Of a stretch of DNA of 64,000 bases, positions 27,111 to 36,097 are shown piece after piece. This DNA is from Pseudomonas sp. NFR16 (GTDB lineage: Bacteria; Pseudomonadota; Gammaproteobacteria; Pseudomonadales; Pseudomonadaceae). The stretch covers positions 620,001 through 684,000 of the forward strand of contig NZ_FNYJ01000001.1 in the NCBI RefSeq assembly GCF_900108875.1, written 5' to 3'. The notes under the pieces were generated by a model, which saw nothing but the letters and a program-made list of their open reading frames with translations, did no database searches and was not told the DNA's origin. A program made the position numbers and the translations under genes. How positions within the stretch are numbered: position 1 is the stretch's first letter; every line of letters starts with the position of its first letter.

Positions 27111-27144
27111 TGGCAGAATCTCCTGAGTCATTTGCAAGGGCGCC

Positions 27145-27891
27145 TTAAACCAGGCGGGCGCCGCCGTCGATGTTGAGCACCGCGCCGTTCATGAAGGTGT
27201 TGGCCATCAGAAACACCACGGCGTTGCCGGCTTCTTCAGCCGAACCGAGGCGGTGCAGAGGCAGTGTCTGTTCCAGCGACGCCACGAACGCATCACGCCC
27301 TTCGCCCAGCGCCTTGCCCAGAATCGGTGTGTTGATCGGACCGGGAGAGAGCGTGTTGACGCGCACTGGTGCAAGCTCCAGCGCCATGCCGCGGGCCATG
27401 GCCTCCATGGCGGCCGAGGCTGCGGCCAGCACCGCGGTGCCATAGGCGTTCGGACGGTCGGCGAGGTTGCCGGAAATGAAGGTGATCGAGCCGCTTTTCG
27501 ACAGCTTGTCGCCCAACGCCCGAATGGCGTGGATGGACGCCCAGATGCGCTCTTCGAATGCGCGGCGCAGGTGATCGATGTCGGCATCCAGCACGCGGCC
27601 TGCGACGAAGCTGCCCGCCAGCAGCACCAGATGATCGACGTGGGCGATGTCCGAGACCGCCGCGTAAATCGTTTCACTGCGAGTGACGTCAGCCGCGCGC
27701 CATCCTGCCAGACCATGTGCTTCGGCGGCTTGTCTGGCTCGCTCGGCGTTCGAGCCGATGACGATCACTGCCGCGCCAGCGGCTTTTGCCTGAATGGCGG
27801 CGAGGCCGATGCCGGATGTCCCGCCAAAAATAACGACGGTCTGGTCTTGCAGATTCGAGGGGAACAGTGGGGTAGCGAAAGTCTTGGTCAT
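27145..27891 (-). CDS. SDR-like protein lacking the catalytic Tyr and Lys
   Basis: 248 residues, start supported by AAGGAG. The nucleotide-binding FGGTSGIGLAA and the downstream MALELAPVRVNTLSPGPINTP are standard SDR. The Ser is present (ITFISGN). But where classical members have Y-x-x-x-K the sequence reads VLAAASAAMEAMARG, with Leu and Ser in place of Tyr and Lys. Atypical SDRs with this loss are known and may bind NAD(P) without classical oxidoreductase chemistry. It ends FMNGAVLNIDGGARLV. Divergent from the LysR gene and upstream of the Old Yellow Enzyme gene. Confidence 0.85.
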   Translation of the reverse strand: MTKTFATPLFPSNLQDQTVVIFGGTSGIGLAAIQAKAAGAAVIVIGSNAERARQAAEAHGLAGWRAADVTRSETIYAAVSDIAHVDHLVLLAGSFVAGRVLDADIDHLRRAFEERIWASIHAIRALGDKLSKSGSITFISGNLADRPNAYGTAVLAAASAAMEAMARGMALELAPVRVNTLSPGPINTPILGKALGEGRDAFVASLEQTLPLHRLGSAEEAGNAVVFLMANTFMNGAVLNIDGGARLV

Positions 27892-27990
27892 GTCGATCTC
27901 CTTGGAACGCCGATGTGGCGTGCGATGGAGGTGAGATTAAAGCGTGACCTAAGGATTGATAATTGGGCTGGAAGTCGCTTTACTAGTGCC

Positions 27991-28947
27991 ATGAAGGAAC
28001 AAATGGGTTTAGAGCGTTTGACCGGCCTGATCGCGTTCGCGCGCGCAGCGTCCCTGGGCAGCTACACCGCAGCTGCGCGGGCGTTGTCGGTGTCCCCGTC
28101 AGCCATCAGCAAGAGCGTTCAGCGGCTGGAGCAGCACTTTGGCCTAAAACTCTTCACCCGCACGACGCGCTCATTGACGCTGACGCCGGAGGGTCGTGAT
28201 CTGTTCGAGCGGGCGATGCGCATCCTGCATGAGGTCGAGGGGATCGATCAGGCCGCCGTCGCCTCGCGGGCAGAGCCTTCCGGCACGCTGAAAATCACCG
28301 CTCCGCTGCCCATCGGCCTGAACATCCTTGCGCCTGCGCTGCCGCGATTCCGCGAGCGTTACCCCAACGTCACCCTCGACTTGCGCCTTGGCGATCAGTA
28401 TTCGGACATCATCGAACAGGGCATCGACGTCCTCATCAGGGTCGGGCAATTGTCGGACTCACGGCTGATCAGCCGTCATCTGGGTCCGCACCGCACCGGC
28501 GCATTCGCCTCGCCGCGTTACCTCGAACGCAAAGGCACGCCGCGTCACCCGTCGGAACTCAGCGAACACGACTGCGTGAATTTCCGTTATCAGAGTTCCG
28601 GGCAGGCGCTGCGCTGGACGTACAACGAAGGAGAGCGTTCGCAGGAGGTCATCCCCGAGGCGGGCATCACCATTGACTTGAGCGATGCGGTCGCAGCGAC
28701 GATGGCGGCGGACGGCGGCATTGGCATCACCCCGAATTACGTGGCCGCGCCTTATGTCCTGCGCGGCGAACTGGTGCCGGTGTTGCCGCAATTGATCATG
28801 GAGCGGTTTCCGATCACTGCGCTGTGGCCGGAAAGCCGCAGGGGCAGCCCTAATGTGAAGGCGTTCCTGGCTTTTCTGGCCGAGGTCTTCCCATCGCCGG
28901 CACCTTGGGATCAGGCGGTGGCCGCACACATGCCAGGGGCTGACTGA
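27991..28947 (+). CDS. LysR-family transcriptional regulator
   Basis: 318 residues from the ATG at 27991 (a second ATG at 28003 is also possible). The N-terminal winged HTH reads SYTAAARALSVSPSAISKSV, followed by the linker helix and a substrate-binding domain (about 92-300, PSGTLKITAPLPIGLNIL). It is of the CrgA-like branch common beside SDR and ene-reductase genes. The 99-base divergent region to the SDR-like gene should hold its operator; it probably regulates the SDR-like/Old Yellow Enzyme pair. Confidence 0.92.
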   Translation: MKEQMGLERLTGLIAFARAASLGSYTAAARALSVSPSAISKSVQRLEQHFGLKLFTRTTRSLTLTPEGRDLFERAMRILHEVEGIDQAAVASRAEPSGTLKITAPLPIGLNILAPALPRFRERYPNVTLDLRLGDQYSDIIEQGIDVLIRVGQLSDSRLISRHLGPHRTGAFASPRYLERKGTPRHPSELSEHDCVNFRYQSSGQALRWTYNEGERSQEVIPEAGITIDLSDAVAATMAADGGIGITPNYVAAPYVLRGELVPVLPQLIMERFPITALWPESRRGSPNVKAFLAFLAEVFPSPAPWDQAVAAHMPGAD

Positions 28948-29057
28948 GCTGAGTCGACCCCCGCGCGGCGTTCAGCACATGACGCGAATTCCCCGTTTGA
29001 ACGAAGCGTGCGAGGTGCCAGTCGTAACAGCACAATCGTTATCGAGAGTTCTGGCCC

Positions 29058-30824
29058 ATGGTTTTTCGTTCTGCCGTTTATGTCGGCCTGTGCGCCCTGG
29101 TCGTCAATTCCCCGGCGTGGGCGCAGGAGCCGCTGCGTATCGAGAGCCTGAAACGGTGCGGTGATCTGCTGGACAATCAACACCAACAGTGGTGCCTGAA
29201 CGTTCAGGGCATGACCGCGCAAACCCCGACCCTTTACCTCGATAGTCAGCCGCTGTCGGCCACTGCTGTCGAGCGCGACGGCGACCGGTTGCGCGTGCAG
29301 GTCGACAGCCATGGACGCCAGAGCGGGCCGCTCTATCTCAGAGACGGGGCACGGTCGAGCAACGCGACCTGGCTGACGCTGCGCAACAGTCACGTGGTTG
29401 CCGCCGGCCCTGACGAAGTCGCGAAGAACATGGACGGCCTGACCACCTATGTCGATCTGGTCAGTGTGGTGATCGAAGAAGACCACGACGGACGTCCCGA
29501 GGCTGAAAGGCTGGCGAAAAAATACGGCGCAACGGTCGTCGGCAGCATCGCACCCTTGAACCTGTATCAGTTACGTCTGCCCGCCACGGACCTGGTGCAG
29601 CGCGACGCTTTGGTGCTGCGTCTGGGCAGCGAAACCAGTGTCGATGCGGTGGTCATCGAGGAGTCGGCTGCGGAGAAAACCGAAGAGGGCGTCAGTCCCG
29701 CTCCAGACCCGGCCAGGCCGTCGGTGGACTCCGATGAATGGGCGGCCAACCGCTTTCTCGACGCGGTGAATTATTACCGGCGACGTGTTCCGGCCCGGCA
29801 GGCGCCGATTCAGCCGCAACCGATCCGGGTGGGACTGATCGAGCGCGACGTTGATTTCGACACCGCCGACTTCGCCGAGTACGTGGGCAATTGTGCGCCG
29901 CCGCGCACCTGCGTGTATGCCCGAGATTCGAAGAAACCGGACGCTCACGGCACTACCGTCACCGGTATTCTCGCGGCTCACTGGGACGATGGCGGCAACA
30001 CCGGATTTCTGCGTGGACTGGACAAGGCGGGCGGCGGTTTCGACGTCATCGTGGAGCGCAACTCCGATGCGGGGATAACGGCCAACATTGCCGCCTCGGT
30101 GAATCTGGTGGAAGACGGCGTGCGGGTGCTCAACTGGAGCTGGGGCATTCACCGGGTCGGGGCGAAAAATGTCGACGGCGACGACGTGGATTCCTTGCTG
30201 CGCTCGGGCATCGCAATGGGCGGCTACGAAGAGCTGCTCGAAGAGTTTTTCCTGTGGCTGCGCAAAGCGCATCCGGACGTGATCGTGGTCAATTCCGCCG
30301 GCAACGGGTCATCTTTTTCCGGCACGGATGAGTACCGTCTGCCATCGTCGTTCGTGACCGATCAGTTGCTCGTGGTCGGTGGCCACCAGCGCAGCGGGCA
30401 AGCCGACGTGCCCGTGGATGCGCCCACTTATGCGGTGAAGCGCAGTTCCTCCAACATTGATATGCGCGTCGACATCACCGCGGCCGCATGTGTTCATGCC
30501 TCCACCGTCAAGTCCGGCGAGACAGGCGCGGTGCACTGTGGAACGTCGTACGCTACGCCGATGGTCACCGGCCTGCTGGCGGCCATGCTGTCGATCAATC
30601 CGCAACTCACGCCCGAGCAGTTACGCATGCTGCTGCGGCGCAGCGCGATGGCCATCGGCGACAATTATGACTTCGAACCCATGGACGCCGAAGACCTGAC
30701 GGCACCGATCCTGCCCTCTGAACGCGGCTTCCGGCTCGACGACAAAGACGTGGGCCGATCCGCGCGCCTGGACATGCAGAAAGCGCTGGATCTGGCAGTG
30801 GAAAGTCGCGGCCGCGTGCGCTGA
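29058..30824 (+). CDS. Exported subtilisin-like (S8) serine protease, unusual active site
   Basis: 588 residues. A signal peptide ends about residue 23 (VVNSPAWA). An N-terminal region of about 230 residues without a recognised domain precedes the S8 fold. The His motif DAHGTTVTGILAA (about 294), the oxyanion Asn in VVNSAGNG (about 411) and the Ser motif HCGTSYATPMVTG (about 494) are clear. In the first motif, where subtilases have V-x-V-I-D-[ST]-G-V-D, this protein reads VGLIERDVDFD, so Glu stands where the catalytic Asp belongs. It may be a weak or altered protease. It is convergent with the secretion operon and could be a substrate, but that is speculation. Confidence 0.83.
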   Translation: MVFRSAVYVGLCALVVNSPAWAQEPLRIESLKRCGDLLDNQHQQWCLNVQGMTAQTPTLYLDSQPLSATAVERDGDRLRVQVDSHGRQSGPLYLRDGARSSNATWLTLRNSHVVAAGPDEVAKNMDGLTTYVDLVSVVIEEDHDGRPEAERLAKKYGATVVGSIAPLNLYQLRLPATDLVQRDALVLRLGSETSVDAVVIEESAAEKTEEGVSPAPDPARPSVDSDEWAANRFLDAVNYYRRRVPARQAPIQPQPIRVGLIERDVDFDTADFAEYVGNCAPPRTCVYARDSKKPDAHGTTVTGILAAHWDDGGNTGFLRGLDKAGGGFDVIVERNSDAGITANIAASVNLVEDGVRVLNWSWGIHRVGAKNVDGDDVDSLLRSGIAMGGYEELLEEFFLWLRKAHPDVIVVNSAGNGSSFSGTDEYRLPSSFVTDQLLVVGGHQRSGQADVPVDAPTYAVKRSSSNIDMRVDITAAACVHASTVKSGETGAVHCGTSYATPMVTGLLAAMLSINPQLTPEQLRMLLRRSAMAIGDNYDFEPMDAEDLTAPILPSERGFRLDDKDVGRSARLDMQKALDLAVESRGRVR

Positions 30825-30848
30825 GTCATCGGCTCACCCGCGATGCGC

Positions 30849-30871
30849 CTGCCGCCCCATGCGAGCGGCAG
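30849..30871. terminator. Possible hairpin between protease and gspD
   Basis: CTGCCGC (30849-30855) pairs with GCGGCAG (30865-30871), loop of 9 bases, followed by ccagccttt on the plus strand. It lies in the 64-base gap between convergent genes. T tract weak, so modest support. Confidence 0.35.
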
Positions 30872-30888
30872 CCAGCCTTTGTCTGAAC

Positions 30889-33195
30889 CTAGAGCGTCGG
30901 TTTGATCAGTTGCAGCTGCTGACGATAGTCATCGGTTACCTGACGCGCCTGACTGTTGCTGGTCACGACGCGCGGGGTGATCAACACGATCAGCTCAGTG
31001 CGCTTCTTGCTTTTGCTGGTGCTGCCGAACAACCAGCGCAAACCCGGCACGCGCCCCAGATACGGCACCGATGAAGCGGTGTCGCTGTTGTCCTGCTTGA
31101 TGAGGCCGCCGAGCAGCACGGTCTGACCGCTCTGCACGGCAACCTGCGTCGACACCGAACGGGTGGAAATGCGCGGGTTGCCATTGCTGTCCGAGGCGGC
31201 CGTGTTGTCGGCGTCGCTGACTTGCTGCTGAATGTCCATGTAGACGAGACCGCCTGGATTGATGCGCGGCACGACATCCAGAATGACCCCGGTCTGCACG
31301 TATTCGACGCTGCTCAGCGTAGTGTTCGAGACGTTGGTGTTGACCGTGGTCTGACTGATGGGAATGTTGTCGCCCACCTGAATCTGCGCCTGCTGGTTGT
31401 TCATCACCACCAGCGACGGGGCCGACAGCACTTGCGTGCGACCGTTGGTTTCCAGCGCGTGCAGCGCCACCTGCAGATTGTTGCTGACGAAGGAGTAAAA
31501 CAACGCGTCGGTGGCGCCCAGGCCGGCGCCGCCGCCACCCAGCGCGCCCTGGCTGCCGGAGGCGTTGGCGACGGTGGTGCTGGACGAGTTACCGGCCAGT
31601 TTGCCCAGATACCATTGCACGCCCAGGTCCAGTTCGCCGCTGAGATTGACCTCCAGAATGCGCGTTTCGATCTGCACCTGCATGGGGGCGTTGTCCAGCC
31701 GTTTGATGGCCGATTCGATCTCCGCCCACTGCGCCGGACGGGTGCGGATCAGCAACTGGTTGCTGCTTTTCTGCGCGGTAATGCGCGTGCTGTCGTCCAG
31801 CCGCTTGCTGGCGCCGGACTGCGTGTCGGCGGTTTCGCTGTCAGTGCCCTCGACCCCGCCGGCATCATCGTCGGCTCCGTCCTCGCTCTCCATCGCCTCG
31901 TCGCTCTGCTGCAAAGTGCCTTGCTGATTACCGTTGCTGCCGTTCAGTCCCATCCCGGACGAGACGCCTGAACCCATCCCTGACCCCATGCCCTGGCCCG
32001 TGCCGCTGAGCCCCATCGCGCCGCCGCTGCCATTGAGCGAGGACAATGAGCGCGTGCGCAGGCCGGGTGCGACCCGGGCGGCACTGTCATCCTTGATCTG
32101 GCCGTTGCCGTAGATCTGTCGCAGGTATCGGGCCAGATCGGCAGCCTTCATGTTGCGCACGTCATAGACGTACATCTGCGGCTCGTTGCCGCCGCCTTCG
32201 TCAATGGTGTGAATCCAGTCACCGACCTCGCTCAGATAGCGCGGCTGCGCGGAAATCCCCACCACCGAGTTGGTGCGGTCGATGGGCAGAAAACGCACCA
32301 TGCCTGCCATCGGCATCCCGCTGTCCGGGCCGAACATTTTTTTCAGTTCCGGCATCAGTTCGCCGACGGTGGCCCGCTGCAGGCCATACACGGCGATCGA
32401 CATGCCCTTGAGCCAGTCGACGTCGAAGGTGTCGATGGTGTCCTGATAGTTCGCCAACTCATCCGGCGTACCGGCCAGGCTCAGCACATTGCGGCCGGGG
32501 TCGACCAGCAGGAAGGCGTTATCCTGCGCGAAGGGCTTGAGCAGCTTCTGCATTTCGGTGGCCGAGATGTAATGCAGGGGGAACAGCCGCGCCGACAATC
32601 CGCTCGAAGGCCGCGCCACGGGCATCTCGGGCACCAGTTTGCCGGCCACCGCCTGATTGGCGGGCAGGATCACATAGCGCTCGCCCTGGCGAATCATCGC
32701 GTTGTCGGTCCAGGACAACAGGGTTTCCAGAATCGACAGCGCCTGCTGCTTGTTCACGGGGCGGGAGGTGGAGAAGCTGACGTCACCTTTGACGCCCTGG
32801 GCGATGCTGTAGTTTTCGTGCAGCAGGTCGCCCATCACGCTGTTGATCACCGCTTCGATGGGCTGATTGGTGAAGTTGAAGACGATATCGCCGTCTGCCT
32901 GCGCGGGGCCGCGGGAGCCCGCCGCAGGGGCCGGACTGTGCACGAAGGTCTGGCTGCCCCGGATGATCTGCTGGCGCGGCACCGTTCTGGCGGTCGCGTT
33001 GCTCTGGCTCGGCATCGGTTCAGGTTCGGCCAGCGGCGCTCGCTGCGAGCCGGTGCCATCGAGTGCTTCCTGCATCAGCGCCGGGTCGTTGTCGAAGTGC
33101 TCCGGCGTGGTGGCGCAACCGGCCAGCGCGACGGCGGTGGCCAGGCACAACAGAGGGCTGCGCAAACGGGGAAACTCAAGGTAGCGATTGTTCAT
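30889..33195 (-). CDS. gspD: GspD, type II secretin (lipoprotein, Hxc-like)
   Basis: 768 residues. The signal ends in lipobox L-A-G-C with Cys27, so this is a lipid-modified secretin like HxcQ of P. aeruginosa, which pilots itself to the outer membrane. N-domains follow (VINSVMGDLLHENYSIAQGV, PLHYISATEMQKLLKPF), then the secretin barrel with VLSAPSLVVMNNQQAQIQVG and the tail GLIKQDNSDTASSVPYLGRV. A Gly/Ser/Met-rich then acidic insert of about 90 residues (about 380-470) separates N-domains. It forms the outer-membrane gate of the system. It is the last gene of the operon, overlapping gspC/N by 4 bases. Confidence 0.95.
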   Translation of the reverse strand: MNNRYLEFPRLRSPLLCLATAVALAGCATTPEHFDNDPALMQEALDGTGSQRAPLAEPEPMPSQSNATARTVPRQQIIRGSQTFVHSPAPAAGSRGPAQADGDIVFNFTNQPIEAVINSVMGDLLHENYSIAQGVKGDVSFSTSRPVNKQQALSILETLLSWTDNAMIRQGERYVILPANQAVAGKLVPEMPVARPSSGLSARLFPLHYISATEMQKLLKPFAQDNAFLLVDPGRNVLSLAGTPDELANYQDTIDTFDVDWLKGMSIAVYGLQRATVGELMPELKKMFGPDSGMPMAGMVRFLPIDRTNSVVGISAQPRYLSEVGDWIHTIDEGGGNEPQMYVYDVRNMKAADLARYLRQIYGNGQIKDDSAARVAPGLRTRSLSSLNGSGGAMGLSGTGQGMGSGMGSGVSSGMGLNGSNGNQQGTLQQSDEAMESEDGADDDAGGVEGTDSETADTQSGASKRLDDSTRITAQKSSNQLLIRTRPAQWAEIESAIKRLDNAPMQVQIETRILEVNLSGELDLGVQWYLGKLAGNSSSTTVANASGSQGALGGGGAGLGATDALFYSFVSNNLQVALHALETNGRTQVLSAPSLVVMNNQQAQIQVGDNIPISQTTVNTNVSNTTLSSVEYVQTGVILDVVPRINPGGLVYMDIQQQVSDADNTAASDSNGNPRISTRSVSTQVAVQSGQTVLLGGLIKQDNSDTASSVPYLGRVPGLRWLFGSTSKSKKRTELIVLITPRVVTSNSQARQVTDDYRQQLQLIKPTL

Positions 33196-33707
33196 GGTCT
33201 GGGTACGTCTGGAAGGGTAATGAGAGGCGCTTTCGAAGGCGCTGGAAGACGAAGCAGGGGCAGGCGCAGTTCACGGATCTGTCCCTGATGGGTAAACGTG
33301 GCGTTTTGCGCGGTGGCGCCGGTCAAGGTCCAGCCGTTGTCCAGCGTGCTGCCGACGGCCAGTTTCAGGTTGCGTTTGTCCGGCATGCGCAACAGCACCC
33401 ATTGGGCCTGCCCGTCGATCACCACGCCGCTGAGGGCCACGCCATCGAGTGAGGACGCCTGATTTTTGCCGGTCACCTGATCCGGCTTGCGGTCCGGACT
33501 GAACATCGACTGCTGCCACGTCAGCGCCAGGGCCTGAGTCGGCATGGGCGCGATCGTCGGCGCTCGGGCGGCGGATGCGACGGCACGGGCTTCGCCTGCG
33601 GGCAGCCAGTTCACGCTCCGGCCGGCGCCCATCGCCAGACTGATCGCCATCGCACTCAGCAAAGCGGCACCTGCGCCCAGGACGAGTGTAAGTCGGTCGA
33701 ACCTCAT
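33192..33707 (-). CDS. GspC/GspN-like inner-membrane component of the T2SS
   Basis: 171 residues: a short cytoplasmic start, one transmembrane helix (about 8-28, LVLGAGAALLSAMAISLAMG), a linker and a small periplasmic domain. It contains the FSPDRKP motif and a beta-rich part VALSGVVIDGQAQWVLLRMP resembling the HR domain of GspC/PilP, which contacts the secretin. Position between gspM and gspD fits either a minimal GspC or the gene often named GspN in pseudomonads. There is no PDZ or coiled-coil C-terminus. ATGA overlaps on both sides. Confidence 0.78.
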   Translation of the reverse strand: MRFDRLTLVLGAGAALLSAMAISLAMGAGRSVNWLPAGEARAVASAARAPTIAPMPTQALALTWQQSMFSPDRKPDQVTGKNQASSLDGVALSGVVIDGQAQWVLLRMPDKRNLKLAVGSTLDNGWTLTGATAQNATFTHQGQIRELRLPLLRLPAPSKAPLITLPDVPRP

Positions 33708-34357
33708 GCTTCAGGCTCCTCTTCAGGTGCAGGTGCGGGTGATGCAGATCTGACCTGCGCCGATGACGGCGCCTGTTGCAGATAGCCGCGCAGCAGCAGA
33801 TGCACCTGCAAACGTCCGGCACCGCCGGTGGCGGGCGCATTCGTCGCACGGCGCAGGCTGAGGTTGTCGATGAACAGAAACGGCTGCCCGTATTCGAAGT
33901 CGTGCAGCAGATTGGCCAGCGGTTCCATGGCGCAATCCAGCGTCAGGCTGACCTTGACCTGACGATAGGGCTCGGTGCTGTCGTGCTCCGGAGTGATCGG
34001 CATGCGTTGCGTCACCTGACAGCCCGGCCCCTGGTCGGCGTGGCCTCTGACCAGATCGAGGCTGCGTTGCATCAGGTCGGCAGCCACCGCACTCGGGTCT
34101 TCGCCGGGCAGCAGGCTGGTGCGGCTGGCCGGGTCGCGGCGGGCGGCGTTCAATTGCTGCTCCAGGCTGTCGCGCTGTTGCAGGACGCCGGCGTACCGCT
34201 GCTGCTGCGTGCGCAGGGCATCGGCCTGCTCGTCGAGGGCGTTCAGCGGATCGAGGAACCAGCTTTGTACCAGCAGCCACCACGCCGCCCACAGCAGCAA
34301 CGCCAGAACGATCAGTGCCGCCCCACGGCGTTCCCGCGGACTCAGTTCACGGCGCAT
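33704..34357 (-). CDS. gspM: GspM, T2SS inner-membrane assembly protein
   Basis: 217 residues from the ATG at 34357, with AGGAGG upstream; it overlaps gspL by 11 bases. A basic start (MRRELSPRERRG) and one transmembrane helix (about 15-34) precede a coiled-coil periplasmic segment (ALDEQADALRTQQQRYAGVL) and a ferredoxin-like fold. It pairs with GspL in the inner-membrane platform. The C-terminal tail is Pro/Glu rich. Confidence 0.87.
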   Translation of the reverse strand: MRRELSPRERRGAALIVLALLLWAAWWLLVQSWFLDPLNALDEQADALRTQQQRYAGVLQQRDSLEQQLNAARRDPASRTSLLPGEDPSAVAADLMQRSLDLVRGHADQGPGCQVTQRMPITPEHDSTEPYRQVKVSLTLDCAMEPLANLLHDFEYGQPFLFIDNLSLRRATNAPATGGAGRLQVHLLLRGYLQQAPSSAQVRSASPAPAPEEEPEA

Positions 34358-35378
34358 TGGCGGCCTCCTTGCGCAACTGCGCACGCAGGGAAAACCGCTC
34401 TTTGCCGGTCTGGGCGTCGGGCTGGATGATGCCCTGGAACTGCGCGTCACTTAAGGTCTTGCAGTCCTTCATGCGGGTGATCAGCGCGCTCGCTCTGGCG
34501 CTCTGCCCGGAAAGGGAAACCGCACCGCCCTCGGTGATTTCCAGCTGTTCGACCCAGGTGTCGGCGCCCAGGCATCCGGTCAGGTCCACCAGCACGCTGG
34601 ACAGCGTTGGCTGTGCCACTTTTTGCCGCGCGAGATAACGTGCGGCGCCCTGAGTGTTGATCAGTTCACGCCGAAGATTCTGCACCTGCTGCACCTGCTG
34701 GCGTTGCTCGTCGACAGTCTGCTGCATCGCTTCGACCACGGCCGTGCGGGCATCCAGCCAGAGCACCGTGCAGCCGATCAGCAGCGCGCCACAGAGCAAG
34801 GCCAGATAACCCGGCAATCGCGCGCGACCGTGGCGCGGCGGTTTCTGCCCGACGGGCAGCAAGTCGACGCCCAGACGCTCGCCACGACCGTCACGGCCAT
34901 CCACGCCCTGCAGCGCCAGACCCTGTGCAGCGCACGCATCGAGTACCGGTCGCAGCCGCTCGCGCAGAATGGCCACCAGCAGCACGTGCATCAGCGCGCC
35001 TTGCTTGCCGGTCACCCGCGCGACGTAATGCAACTGGTCACGGGGGTAGGGCGTGTACTTGTCCAGCTCGAAGCCGATGACAGTGTGCAGGTCGCGCAGG
35101 GCGGCGGTCGGCAGTAAGAGGGTCTGGACCAGCGTCATGCTGGCCGGCAACACCAGAATCAGGCGCTCATCGTCGCCTGCATGAACCTGACCCGCCAGCG
35201 GCCAGTCGATCAGCCGCTCACGTACCGGCGGCAGCAGGCGCGCACGGGCAGCGGCGGGCAGCATCGCTTGCAATTCGCTCAGCCAGGCGTGCCACAACTG
35301 CTGTACCCGGCTGCCGCGCCAGTGGCTGTCCAGCCGGGCCTGGAAGGGCGCGAGCCGTTTGAAAAATAATGGTTTCAT
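34347..35378 (-). CDS. gspL: GspL, T2SS inner-membrane platform protein
   Basis: 343 residues from the ATG at 35378 (ATGA overlap with gspK). The cytoplasmic part has an actin-like GspL pattern (LLPTAALRDLHTVIGFELDK, then YTPYPRDQLHYVAR). A transmembrane helix at about 195-215 (LPGYLALLCGALLIGCTVLW) leads to a periplasmic coiled coil and small domain. GspL recruits the ATPase GspE to the membrane. The cytoplasmic domain is shorter than in classical GspL, as in PilN-like or Hxc-type members. Confidence 0.88.
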   Translation of the reverse strand: MKPLFFKRLAPFQARLDSHWRGSRVQQLWHAWLSELQAMLPAAARARLLPPVRERLIDWPLAGQVHAGDDERLILVLPASMTLVQTLLLPTAALRDLHTVIGFELDKYTPYPRDQLHYVARVTGKQGALMHVLLVAILRERLRPVLDACAAQGLALQGVDGRDGRGERLGVDLLPVGQKPPRHGRARLPGYLALLCGALLIGCTVLWLDARTAVVEAMQQTVDEQRQQVQQVQNLRRELINTQGAARYLARQKVAQPTLSSVLVDLTGCLGADTWVEQLEITEGGAVSLSGQSARASALITRMKDCKTLSDAQFQGIIQPDAQTGKERFSLRAQLRKEAANAP

Positions 35379-36097
35379 TCTTGCCAGCGCAGGACCCGAT
35401 AAGGCCTCACACCCTCCTTCGATGGATTCAATAACAGCGTGACGCTCAGCGTCGTGCCGAAGCCGCCGGGCAAGGTCGCCCGGCTTTGTACGGTGATGAC
35501 AGGGCCCGCATCGCTGGCGATCGCGCCGCCTTGTGGCAGGTTCAGCACGCGGCGCAACCAGGGCGAGGCCAGCCGCGCATCCGGCGCAGGCAGGCCGCTC
35601 CACAACGTCAGGTGGGCGCTGGTGCACAGGTAGACCTGTTGGTCCATGGCCGGCAGCTCGCGGACTTCCTCCAGGGTGCGCAACGGTGCCCGATCACCAC
35701 CACGGCGCTGATTCAATGCCTGCGAGAGCTGCCCGGACTGCTCGGCCGATCCACCGCACGCCTGCACCAACCGGGCGAACGCATCGACCGGCGCGGCATT
35801 GACGTCCAGCTTCCCGGCTTCGCTGGTCAGGCTCACCGCCAGCGAGGCCTCGTTGAATCGCAGTGCGTGCGGCTGACCGTCAGCGAGCCAGCGATGTTGC
35901 GGGTCGCGCTCCAGTTGCGCCGTGACCGCCATCGCCACGCCCGCTTCGGCAGCCAGCAGCGCCTGGGTGTGCTGGCGCTGCCAGAGCGCTTGCCGGTTTT
36001 GCAGATGCACCCAACCCAACAGGCCTGCGAGCAAGGTGCCGAGCAGTGCCAGCACCCAGAGCACGAGCAGCAGCGCTACGCCGCGTTGCGTCGTCAT
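35375..36097 (-). CDS. gspK: GspK, minor pseudopilin
   Basis: 240 residues. The N-terminus MTTQRGVALLLVLWVLALLG is a type IV pilin-like leader and helix; as usual for GspK, position +5 after the Gly is not Glu. The large-domain pattern SEAGKLDVNAAP and LRTLEEVRELP is typical of GspK. It caps the pseudopilus tip with GspI and GspJ. At 240 residues it is shorter than the 300+ of classical GspK. Four-base overlaps with gspJ and gspL. Confidence 0.9.
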   Translation of the reverse strand: MTTQRGVALLLVLWVLALLGTLLAGLLGWVHLQNRQALWQRQHTQALLAAEAGVAMAVTAQLERDPQHRWLADGQPHALRFNEASLAVSLTSEAGKLDVNAAPVDAFARLVQACGGSAEQSGQLSQALNQRRGGDRAPLRTLEEVRELPAMDQQVYLCTSAHLTLWSGLPAPDARLASPWLRRVLNLPQGGAIASDAGPVITVQSRATLPGGFGTTLSVTLLLNPSKEGVRPYRVLRWQE

